From positions 1 through 6,930 of the forward strand of contig CAOKFD010000107.1 in the NCBI GenBank assembly GCA_948467645.1: 6,930 nucleotides of DNA, written 5' to 3'. Of this stretch, positions 1-5,856 are shown one piece after another. A program made the position numbers and the translations under genes. The notes beneath the pieces are model-generated. The model had not been told where the DNA came from, did not search any database, and saw nothing but the letters and a program-made list of their open reading frames with translations. The stretch is from Fimadaptatus sp948467645 (GTDB lineage: Bacteria; Bacillota; Clostridia; Christensenellales; Aristaeellaceae). Each line of letters opens with the position of its first letter. Positions within the stretch are counted from its first letter, which is position 1.

Positions 1-1
1 G

Positions 2-1108
2 TACCGAATCTGTCCCATCGGCGCGCACAGCGACCATCAGCTCGGCAAGATAACCGGCTTTGCCATCGATAAGGGCATTCACATCGCATACGGCCCCAAG
101 CAGAACGGCGTAGTCGAAATCGCTTCATTGCAATTTCCCAAGCGCGCACAATGGCACGTAATGACCACGCCTACCGAACGGCAGGGCGACTGGGCCGACC
201 ATCTGCGCGGCGCTACAATTGCGCTCAGCAAGCGCTACTCGCTGCACATCGGCCTTTGTGCAATCATTGACGGCGAATTGCCGATAGGCGGTCTGTCATC
301 GTCAGCGGCAGTTATCATTACGTTCCTGTCCGCGCTTTGCCACCTGAACGGCATCAGACTGTCCGCGCAGGAGCTGATAACCATTTCCAAGGAAGCCGAA
401 AACAAATATGTAGGCGTTTCGTGCGGCAAACTGGATCAAAGCTGTGAAGTCTATTGCCGAAAAGACCACCTGCTTTACATGGATCTCAAGGACGACAGCT
501 ATACGCTCATTCCCACGCCTACCAATATGAAGCCATATGAAATCGCGATTTTTTTCAGCGGCCTTGAACGCTCGCTGGCAAGCTCCAAGTTCAACATGCG
601 CGTCGACGAGTGCCGCTCTGCCGCATATGCGCTAAAGGCATTTTCAGGCATGGATTATGGCAAGTTTGAGGAAACCAACTTGCGCGACGTGCCGTATGAA
701 GTCTACCTTAAATACAAGGACAGGCTTCCTGAAAACTGGGCCAAGCGTGCCGAACACTGGTACACGGAATTCGATCGCGTACAGCGCGGCGCGGAGGCAT
801 GGCGGCGCGGCGACATTGAGGAGTTCGGTAAGCTCTCATTTGAAAGCGGGCGCTCGTCGATTTACAATTGGGAGACTGGATCGCCGGAACTCATACGTCT
901 GTACGAAATAATGACGGAGACCGATGGCATATACGGAGGCCGCTTCTCGGGCGCAGGTTTCAAGGGTTGCTGCATGGCGCTCATCGACCCGGCGTACAGG
1001 GATGAAATCATTGCTCGTGTCGAACGCGAATATCTCGCATCGTTCCCCAAACTGCGCGGCAAATACAGTGCCCACATATGCCATACTGCGAATGGAGTGA
1101 GATTATGA
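2..1108 (+). CDS. Galacturonokinase-like GHMP sugar-1-kinase, 5' partial
   Basis: The reading frame is open from the window edge (first full codon at base 2), so the N-terminus, probably a few tens of residues, is missing. The 368 visible residues hold all GHMP kinase motifs: sugar-binding YRICPIGAHSDHQ at once (bases 2-40), phosphate-binding GGLSSSAAV (287-313), CGKLDQS with the likely catalytic Asp at 434-436, and GRFSGAGFKGCC (938-973). Galactokinases have GEHTDY in motif 1; here the sugar-contacting Glu is Ala (bases 23-25). The GAHxDHQ form, LDQS, AKRAEH and the EAW..GD.EEFGKL stretch match plant galacturonokinase as I remember it, so the likely reaction is D-galacturonate + ATP to galacturonate-1-phosphate in the cytoplasm. 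Internal starts at 128 (TTG) or 161 (ATG) would delete motif 1 and are rejected. It overlaps the next gene by ATGA. Alternatives are galactokinase or a kinase for another sugar. Family assignment is firm; the substrate is inferred. Confidence 0.85.
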   Translation, partial: YRICPIGAHSDHQLGKITGFAIDKGIHIAYGPKQNGVVEIASLQFPKRAQWHVMTTPTERQGDWADHLRGATIALSKRYSLHIGLCAIIDGELPIGGLSSSAAVIITFLSALCHLNGIRLSAQELITISKEAENKYVGVSCGKLDQSCEVYCRKDHLLYMDLKDDSYTLIPTPTNMKPYEIAIFFSGLERSLASSKFNMRVDECRSAAYALKAFSGMDYGKFEETNLRDVPYEVYLKYKDRLPENWAKRAEHWYTEFDRVQRGAEAWRRGDIEEFGKLSFESGRSSIYNWETGSPELIRLYEIMTETDGIYGGRFSGAGFKGCCMALIDPAYRDEIIARVEREYLASFPKLRGKYSAHICHTANGVRL

Positions 1109-1842
1109 AGTGCTTAGTTTTAGCGGCGGGCTACGCCACGCGGCTTTACCCGCTTACCGAGAATTTTCCCAAGCCGCTTCTTAAGGTAGGGGAAAAGACG
1201 ATACTCGACTGGCTGCTGGACGACATACACACGTCCGGCGCAGTGGACGAATATATAGTCGTATCGAACCATAAGTTTGTTAAGCATTTTGAAGACTGGG
1301 CACAGGCAAAGCCGTACCATGTGACTGTGCTGGACGATGGCACCGAGTCGAACGAAACCCGCCTGGGCGCGGTATGCGACGTGCAGCTGGCCATAGAGCG
1401 TTGCAATATAAATGAAGATTTGCTCGTGATTGCAGGCGACAACGTGCTCGATTTCAGCCTTACAAAATTCATAGATTACTGCCTCAAAAAGCAAACATCC
1501 TGCGTTATGCGCTACTTTGAGCCGTCCGAAAAGAAGCTGCTCAAGTGCGGCGTGCTGACGATCGACGAAAACGATCTCGTGCTGAACATGACCGAAAAGT
1601 CGCCCACGCCCGCCACGCATTGGTGCTGCCCGCCGTTTTACTACTACACGGCGCAGGATGCCCGCCGAGTACAGAGCGGCATAGACGCGGGTTGCGGCAC
1701 GGACGCGCCGGGCAGCTACATCGCATGGCTGTGCGGTCAGACGCAGGTACACGCGATGGAAATGCCGGGCAGTCGCTATGATATAGGAAATCTGGAAAGC
1801 TACGAGGCGGTAAAACGCGATTATAAGGGGATTACTAAATGA
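1105..1842 (+). CDS. Sugar-1-phosphate nucleotidyltransferase (NTP_transferase family)
   Basis: A 245-residue single-domain protein of the RmlA/GalU-type nucleotidyltransferase superfamily, which joins an NTP and a sugar-1-phosphate to give an NDP-sugar and pyrophosphate. The N-terminal nucleotide-binding signature is LAAGYATRLYPLT followed by PKPLL (about residues 6-26), a variant of GxGTRLxPLT..PKP. GDN at 111-113 supplies the first metal-binding Asp, EKSP lies at 164-167, and YDIGNLESYE (from 225) supplies the second Asp (D226). There is no C-terminal hexapeptide-repeat domain, so this is a short form. An in-frame ATG at 1078 exists, but ATG 1105 is chosen: it has GGAGTGAG just upstream and the Met directly precedes the first beta strand (KCLVLAAG). 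It overlaps the kinase stop by ATGA. Between a uronate-type kinase and a UDP-uronate epimerase, the expected product is UDP-galacturonate. Base and sugar specificity cannot be read from the sequence. Confidence 0.88.
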   Translation: MKCLVLAAGYATRLYPLTENFPKPLLKVGEKTILDWLLDDIHTSGAVDEYIVVSNHKFVKHFEDWAQAKPYHVTVLDDGTESNETRLGAVCDVQLAIERCNINEDLLVIAGDNVLDFSLTKFIDYCLKKQTSCVMRYFEPSEKKLLKCGVLTIDENDLVLNMTEKSPTPATHWCCPPFYYYTAQDARRVQSGIDAGCGTDAPGSYIAWLCGQTQVHAMEMPGSRYDIGNLESYEAVKRDYKGITK

Positions 1843-2891
1843 GCGATACTATAAATTTTGAGAACAAAACCATATTTGTAACCGGCGCGTCCGGCTTCAT
1901 CGGCGCAAACCTTGTAAAGCGCATACTGACATCCGAGCCGAGTGCCAAGATCATAGGTCTGGACAGCATGAATGACTACTACGACGTACGCATAAAGGAA
2001 GCACGTCTTGCCGAATTGCAGCAGTTCCCGGCCTACACTTTTGTAAAGGGCAACCTAGCTGATAAGGCGCTCATAACCAGCATATTCGAGCAGTATCATC
2101 CCGAGATTGTTGTCAATCTTGGCGCACAGGCGGGCGTTCGCTATTCCATCACCAACCCGGATGCATATATCGAAAGTAACATGATCGGTTTCTACAATAT
2201 ACTTGAGGCCTGCCGCCATTACCCGGTCGAGCACCTTGTCTATGCCTCCAGCTCGTCCGTGTACGGCAGCAATAAGAAGGTGCCTTATTCCACTGACGAT
2301 AAGGTAGACAACCCCGTCTCGCTGTACGCCGCCACAAAGAAGTCCAACGAGCTTATGGCGCACGCCTATTCCAAGCTGTACAATATTCCGTCCACCGGTC
2401 TGCGCTTCTTCACGGTATACGGCCCCGCGGGGCGCCCCGACATGGCATATTTCGGCTTCACCAATAAACTGCGCGATGGCAAGACCATTCAGATATTCAA
2501 TTACGGCAATTGCAAGCGCGACTTTACTTACGTCGACGATATAGTCGAGGGCGTGGTGCGCGTAATGAAAAAGCCGCCCGAAAAAAAGACGGGCGAGGAC
2601 GGTCTGCCCGTTCCGCCGTACGCGGTGTACAACATCGGCAACAGCAACCCCGAAAACCTGCTCGACTTTGTGCAGATACTTTCGGAAGAACTGGTTCGCG
2701 CCGGCGTACTGCCCGCCGATTACGACTTCGACGCGCATAAGGAACTTGTGCCCATGCAGCCGGGCGACGTGCCGGTAACATATGCCGATACCAGCGCACT
2801 CGAACGCGACTTCGGCTTCAAGCCGCACACGCCCCTGCGCGAGGGCCTGCGCAAGTTTGCCGAGTGGTACAAGGAGTTCTATCATATCTGA
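1839..2891 (+). CDS. UDP-glucuronate 4-epimerase (extended SDR)
   Basis: A 350-residue extended short-chain dehydrogenase/reductase of the usual length for UDP-glucuronate 4-epimerases, which interconvert UDP-glucuronate and UDP-galacturonate using bound NAD. The Rossmann motif GASGFIG is at 16-22. MNDYYDVRIKEARL (from 44) is a hallmark of this subfamily. ASSSSVYG (136-143) carries the catalytic Ser region, and YAATK (Y163, K167) is the YxxxK pair. RFFTVYGPAGRPDMA (189-203), GNCKRDFTYVDD (223-234) and MQPGDVPVTYADTS (306-319) are again typical of this group. The commonly seen Trp in VYGPWGRPDMA is Ala here. ATG 1839 overlaps the previous stop by ATGA, and AAGGGG (1825-1830) sits 8 bases upstream. 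As last gene of the operon it links the proposed galacturonate salvage to the UDP-glucuronate pool used for capsule or cell-wall glycans. Other UDP-hexose epimerases are less likely given the motifs. Confidence 0.92.
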   Translation: MSDTINFENKTIFVTGASGFIGANLVKRILTSEPSAKIIGLDSMNDYYDVRIKEARLAELQQFPAYTFVKGNLADKALITSIFEQYHPEIVVNLGAQAGVRYSITNPDAYIESNMIGFYNILEACRHYPVEHLVYASSSSVYGSNKKVPYSTDDKVDNPVSLYAATKKSNELMAHAYSKLYNIPSTGLRFFTVYGPAGRPDMAYFGFTNKLRDGKTIQIFNYGNCKRDFTYVDDIVEGVVRVMKKPPEKKTGEDGLPVPPYAVYNIGNSNPENLLDFVQILSEELVRAGVLPADYDFDAHKELVPMQPGDVPVTYADTSALERDFGFKPHTPLREGLRKFAEWYKEFYHI

Positions 2892-2911
2892 TGATGATTC
2901 AGCCTTGTCGC

Positions 2912-3054
2912 TAGAGTGTGTCTCAAGCGGGACAATCCGCAGATTCGAGTGGATTTTTCGTCAGTTCAAGGAAGAAATCCGAAGGCTTAGCAGCGCTAAG
3001 TCGAGCCTTGTGACGACGAAATTGCGGATTAAGGAATTTTTGAGACACACTCTA
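2912..3054. repeat. MITE-like palindromic element, 143 bp
   Basis: The ends are perfect 15-bp inverted repeats, TAGAGTGTGTCTCAA (2912-2926) and TTGAGACACACTCTA (3040-3054). A second inverted pair lies inside: AATCCGCA (2934-2941) and TGCGGATT (3023-3030). The centre folds again: AAGGCT..AGCCTT encloses CTTAGC-AGC-GCTAAG, and GGATTT..AAATCC forms another arm. No open frame of useful size is present, so it is non-autonomous. Both ends are TA, compatible with a TA target duplication as used by IS630/Tc1-type transposases, but TA is its own complement so this is only suggestive. It starts 20 bases after the epimerase stop and ends 24 bases before a terminator. Mobility is inferred from architecture; no second copy is in the window. 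Confidence 0.7.
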
Positions 3055-3078
3055 AGGGCTATAACCAAATATTGTGAT

Positions 3079-3126
3079 AATTACAGGGCAGCGGACACTG
3101 AAAAAGTCTGCCGCTCTGTAATTTTT
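3079..3126 (+). terminator. Rho-independent terminator of the uronate operon
   Basis: An 8-bp outer stem AATTACAG (3079-3086) / CTGTAATT (3116-3123) continues, after a 3-base bulge, into AGCGG (3090-3094) / CCGCT (3111-3115) with a loop containing AAAAAG. A run of five T (3122-3126) forms the tail, partly within the stem. It is the first terminator-like structure after the epimerase stop, 187 bases away. The MITE-like element accounts for most of that distance. Confidence 0.75.
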
Positions 3127-3191
3127 ATAGTAAAAACAGCATATGCGTTATGTCGGCGCATTTGTGCCAGTACTTGCTAATCCTATCTTTA

Positions 3192-3203
3192 GCTCAATTG
3201 AGC
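3192..3203. repeat. Perfect 12-bp palindrome GCTCAATTGAGC
   Basis: GCTCAATTGAGC is exactly self-complementary and lies 47 bases upstream of the -35 box of the peptidase-eutH promoter. It could be a dimeric regulator site, but nothing ties it to a known family. The rest of 3127-3249 shows only a weak ATGCG/CGCAT hairpin (3143-3161) and no supported gene. Confidence 0.35.
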
Positions 3204-3249
3204 GATTCAGAACGTCGCTTTTACAATGCTCCTCCAGCGAATTATGTGC

Positions 3250-3278
3250 TTGACCATGCGGCTGTGTACATGTATAAT
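3250..3278 (+). promoter_or_regulatory. Sigma-A promoter for the peptidase-eutH unit
   Basis: The -35 box TTGACC (3250-3255) matches TTGACA at five of six bases. The -10 box TATAAT (3273-3278) is perfect, and the spacer is 17 bases. Transcription would start near 3285, giving a leader of about 44 bases. The promoter lies downstream of the operon terminator, so the peptidase and eutH should be transcribed independently of the uronate genes. Confidence 0.85.
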
Positions 3279-3291
3279 GTTTTGTGTAAAA

Positions 3292-3320
3292 ATGGCAAAA
3301 CGCCATCCATGCGAAGGAGG
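3292..3320 (+). promoter_or_regulatory. Leader hairpin and strong ribosome binding site
   Basis: ATGGC-AAAAC-GCCAT (3292-3306) is a perfect 5-bp hairpin in the short leader. It is followed by AAGGAGG (3314-3320), an almost full-length Shine-Dalgarno sequence 8 bases before ATG 3329, which fixes the start of the peptidase gene. The hairpin does not cover the ribosome binding site, so a regulatory role is uncertain. Confidence 0.6.
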
Positions 3321-3328
3321 CCACTGCT

Positions 3329-4576
3329 ATGGAAGTCGGCTATTACGCTGGCAATCGCGAAAGACTTTATAAGAAGCTTTGTCCCGGCGAGCTTCTGGCA
3401 ATCTTCTCGGGCGAAGACGTTTGGAAAACCGGAGACGAATGCTATCCGTTTTTTACCGAGCGCAATTTTGTATACCTGACCGGACTGAGGTGCAAATCCG
3501 CCGTGCTGCTTGCAATTAAAGACGCAGACAGCAGCGTTCAGGAGCGCCTGTATATACTGCCGCCTGACGCACACGCCGAGCGCTGGACTGGCACACGCGT
3601 AAAGCCGCACGAGGCAGAGGCAATATCGGGCGTGAAGGATATTCGCTTCACGACGGCGTTTGATATCGATTTTAAGGCGCTCGCTTACAGCGGTAACTAT
3701 GGCCGGATATATCTGGATTTATACAGATTCACGCCGTCGGATGCGGATCGCGCGTCGCATAAGTTCCTGCACGTCGTGCAGCGCGAATATCCGTATCTTC
3801 AGATCGGCAATGCCGACGCACTACTGCGCGAACTGCGTCTAATAAAGCAGCCCTGCGAAATCGAAGCCCTGCGCCGCGCCGAGGAGATAACCAAATCCGG
3901 TATACTGAACATGATGCGCCATTCCAGTCCGGGCAAGTACGAACATCAGTACAAGGCCGACTTCGATTACGCGCTGGGGCAGTACGGCCCGGAATGCCAC
4001 GGCTTCCCGTCGATCATATCCGCGGGGCGCAATAACTTCTGCATTCATTATTACAGCTACACCGGTCAGGCTCAGGACGGCGACATGATACTTAACGACG
4101 TAGGTGCACAGTACGACGGCATGATAACCGACGTTTCGCGCGGCTGGCCCTGCAACGGCCATTTCTCCGAAAAGCAGCGCATATTGTACGAATGCGTGCT
4201 TGCCACCTCCAACCACATGTTCTCGATAATTAAGCCCGGTATGCGCATGGAGGACGTTGATGCGACGATACGCCGCTATAACGCCGCGCTGCTCAAGGAC
4301 GCGGGCGTGTTGGATTCTGTGGACAATATCGGCAGATATATGTGGCACGGCGGCTCGCATCACATCGGATACGACGTGCACGACATGGTAAAGCGCCCCA
4401 AGACAGTCGAGCCGGGCATGGTATTCTGCGTTGACATAGGCGTTTATCATGAGGAGTGGAACGTGGGCTTCCGCCTTGAGGACAACTGCCTGATAACCGA
4501 AACCGGCTGTGAAAACCTGTCTGCGGCCATACCGCGCACCATCGAAGATATAGAAGCCGCCATGCGCGGAGAATAA
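3329..4576 (+). CDS. M24B aminopeptidase P / Xaa-Pro hydrolase family protein
   Basis: A 415-residue cytoplasmic protein (no signal peptide) with the two-domain layout of aminopeptidase P, which removes N-terminal residues preceding proline using two metal ions. The N-terminal domain (about 1-160) contains FFTERNFVYLTGL (41-53), as in PepP. The pita-bread domain follows from about 170. Set against the Escherichia coli PepP motifs, H240 (CIHYY) matches the catalytic His, D257 and D268 (NDVG, TDVS) are metal ligands with the family's 11-residue spacing, HGGSHHIGYDVHD (340-352) supplies ligand H344 and catalytic H351, and E384 (FRLEDN) is the last ligand. The fourth ligand is unusual: VEPG of PepP reads VDIG here, giving D369 in place of Glu. 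The fold and remaining residues suggest an active metalloenzyme, but creatinase-like or other M24 chemistry is possible. eutH follows after 5 bases, so the two are probably co-transcribed. Confidence 0.88.
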   Translation: MEVGYYAGNRERLYKKLCPGELLAIFSGEDVWKTGDECYPFFTERNFVYLTGLRCKSAVLLAIKDADSSVQERLYILPPDAHAERWTGTRVKPHEAEAISGVKDIRFTTAFDIDFKALAYSGNYGRIYLDLYRFTPSDADRASHKFLHVVQREYPYLQIGNADALLRELRLIKQPCEIEALRRAEEITKSGILNMMRHSSPGKYEHQYKADFDYALGQYGPECHGFPSIISAGRNNFCIHYYSYTGQAQDGDMILNDVGAQYDGMITDVSRGWPCNGHFSEKQRILYECVLATSNHMFSIIKPGMRMEDVDATIRRYNAALLKDAGVLDSVDNIGRYMWHGGSHHIGYDVHDMVKRPKTVEPGMVFCVDIGVYHEEWNVGFRLEDNCLITETGCENLSAAIPRTIEDIEAAMRGE

Positions 4577-4581
4577 CGCAT

Positions 4582-5658
4582 ATGGAGCAGGCAATCTTAT
4601 GGATACTGGCCGCCGGTGCGCTTGTCGGCGGTCTGGACTTGCTCATCGGCAATCGCTTTGGTCTGGGCGAGCGATTTGAGGAAGGCTTAAAGCTGCTCGG
4701 CCCGACTGCGCTGTCTATGGCGGGCATACTATGCCTTGCGCCATTGCTTTCAAATGCGTTCAGGGTTACGATAGCGCCGCTTTTGCAAAATCTGCACCTC
4801 GACCCGGCCATGCTGGGCGGCATACTTGCCATCGACATGGGCGGCTACCAAATGGCGGTCGACCTCGCGCAAAGCCCCGATGTAGGGCGCTACGCGGGAA
4901 TACTGGTTGCGTCCACGCTGGGCTGTACGATTTCGTTCACGATACCCATGAGCATAGGCATGATGCAAAACGGCGATTCCGACGATTTCTTCCGCGGAAT
5001 ACTGATCGGCCTGTGCGTACTGCCCGTGGCGCTGATACTGGGCGGGCTGATAAGCGGCATGGCGCTTGGCACTGTGCTTGTGCAGACACTGCCCACGCTT
5101 GTGCTGTCGCTCGCGCTCATTGCGGGCCTGCGCTTCATACCTCAAAAGATGCTAAAAGGCTTTTCGATATTTGCGGCGCTCATTAGGTGGCTGTCGATTA
5201 TCGGCCTGACGCTCGGCGCGGTGCAATACATATCGGGCTTTACGTTCATTCCGGGGCTTGCGCCGATCGGCGACGCTATGCAGGTTGTTTCCGGTATAGG
5301 CATAGTAATGCTGGGCAGTCTGCCCGCCGCAGAGCTTCTGCGCCGCGCGCTGACAACGCCGCTGAAGCAGATGGGGCGCAGGTTCGGCCTAAACGACATA
5401 AGCCTTGCTGCAATACTGATAGGCTTTGTGAGCGTAACACCGGCGCTTGCGATGGTCAAGGACATGGATCATCGCGGCAAGACGATGAACGCGGCGTTTC
5501 TGGTATGCGCCGCGTCGACGCTTGCCTCCCATCTAGGATACACTCTAAGTGTCGAGCGCAGCATGATGATACCGCTGCTGCTTACAAAGCTAATAGGCGG
5601 CATACTAGGCGTTGCGTTTACGCTTCTGCTGGTAAAGCGGCCTAAGGCTAAAAATTAA
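4582..5658 (+). CDS. eutH: EutH-family ethanolamine permease
   Basis: A 358-residue, very hydrophobic integral membrane protein with roughly ten membrane segments (approximately 4-22, 39-57, 76-95, 104-128, 138-160, 164-185, 197-217, 233-252, 272-292, 302-322, 328-351; exact number uncertain). It fits EutH, the ethanolamine uptake protein of eut operons: GNRFGLGERFEEG (23-35) and LLGPTALSMAGI (38-49) after the first segment, ILAIDMGGYQMA (81-92), close to the family's LANDMGGY, and MVKDMDHRGKTMNAAF (291-306) followed by SHLGYT. Enterobacterial EutH is around 400 residues; this shorter form resembles clostridial versions. ATG 4582 has GGAGA (4568-4572) 9 bases upstream, inside the end of the peptidase gene. 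No ethanolamine ammonia-lyase, shell or regulator gene is visible nearby, so the transported substrate need not be ethanolamine. The family call is confident; the substrate is not. Confidence 0.88.
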   Translation: MEQAILWILAAGALVGGLDLLIGNRFGLGERFEEGLKLLGPTALSMAGILCLAPLLSNAFRVTIAPLLQNLHLDPAMLGGILAIDMGGYQMAVDLAQSPDVGRYAGILVASTLGCTISFTIPMSIGMMQNGDSDDFFRGILIGLCVLPVALILGGLISGMALGTVLVQTLPTLVLSLALIAGLRFIPQKMLKGFSIFAALIRWLSIIGLTLGAVQYISGFTFIPGLAPIGDAMQVVSGIGIVMLGSLPAAELLRRALTTPLKQMGRRFGLNDISLAAILIGFVSVTPALAMVKDMDHRGKTMNAAFLVCAASTLASHLGYTLSVERSMMIPLLLTKLIGGILGVAFTLLLVKRPKAKN

Positions 5659-5671
5659 TAATTGTATCTCT

Positions 5672-5719
5672 GTGCAGTTATGCCCTTAATTTGAGCAGCA
5701 TAACTGCACTTTGAATTTT
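5672..5719 (+). terminator. Terminator after eutH
   Basis: A perfect 12-bp stem, GTGCAGTTATGC (5672-5683) and GCATAACTGCAC (5698-5709), encloses a 14-base loop. It is followed by TTTGAATTTT, a broken T tract. It starts 13 bases after the eutH stop codon. On the opposite strand no T tract follows the stem, so it is read as a + strand terminator. Confidence 0.75.
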
Positions 5720-5728
5720 CAAAGCCGC

Positions 5729-5761
5729 CGTAAATGCGCGCAACTTTGCTTGCAATTTACG
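5729..5761. promoter_or_regulatory. Inverted repeat over the mrp -35 box, possible operator
   Basis: CGTAAATGC (5729-5737) and GCAATTTACG (5752-5761) are inverted copies with one extra base in the right arm. The right arm includes the -35 hexamer, so a protein bound here would compete with RNA polymerase. The repeat lies upstream of the expected transcription start and would not be in the mRNA. No match to a named regulator site is recognised. Confidence 0.45.
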
Positions 5762-5777
5762 TGCGATGGGGTATAAT
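5750..5777 (+). promoter_or_regulatory. Sigma-A promoter for mrp
   Basis: The -10 box TATAAT (5772-5777) is perfect. The -35 box is weaker, TTGCAA (5750-5755, four of six), with a 16-base spacer. Transcription should start near 5784, giving a leader of about 73 bases. The gene is separated from eutH by the terminator, so it is its own unit. Confidence 0.75.
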
Positions 5778-5789
5778 AGAGTAAGGTGC

Positions 5790-5830
5790 GTCGTGGGCAA
5801 AAGCGCTGCGTGTGCGCAGTGCTGCACGAC
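5790..5830 (+). promoter_or_regulatory. Strong leader hairpin upstream of mrp
   Basis: An inner 9-bp stem, AGCGCTGCG (5802-5810) with CGCAGTGCT (5815-5823, one G-U pair), closes a TGTG loop. An outer 6-bp stem GTCGTG (5790-5795) / CACGAC (5825-5830) extends it across an asymmetric internal loop. No T tract follows, so it is not a terminator. The ribosome binding site GGAGG (5844-5848) lies outside. It may stabilise the mRNA or bind a factor; no known riboswitch class is recognised. Confidence 0.5.
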
Positions 5831-5856
5831 CAATATTACTCATGGAGGTTGGTTCA

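Noticed and set aside
1078..1104. Upstream ATG for the nucleotidyltransferase
   Set aside because: It would add nine residues (starting MPYCEW) ahead of the natural KCLVLAAG strand; ATG 1105 has the better ribosome binding site and the ATGA overlap.
2055..2885. 276-codon open frame on the minus strand
   Set aside because: It lies entirely antisense to the epimerase, whose family motifs are unambiguous, and its translation shows no recognisable domain. The same applies to the long minus-strand frames opposite the nucleotidyltransferase (1120-1752), the peptidase (3839-4594) and mrp (5854-6705).
2782..3180. 132-codon + frame running from inside the epimerase through the inverted-repeat element
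   Set aside because: It has no ribosome binding site, crosses the MITE-like repeat and the terminator, and its translation looks like a frame-shifted shadow.
3182..3240. tRNA-like stretch (TAGCTCAATTGAGCG resembling a D-arm, with CCTCCA near the end)
   Set aside because: There is no pairing acceptor stem, no T-arm GTTCGA sequence and no anticodon stem, so the resemblance is from the palindrome alone.
5812..5856. GTG start for mrp
   Set aside because: It falls in the loop of the leader hairpin and lacks a ribosome binding site; ATG 5857 follows GGAGG at ideal spacing.
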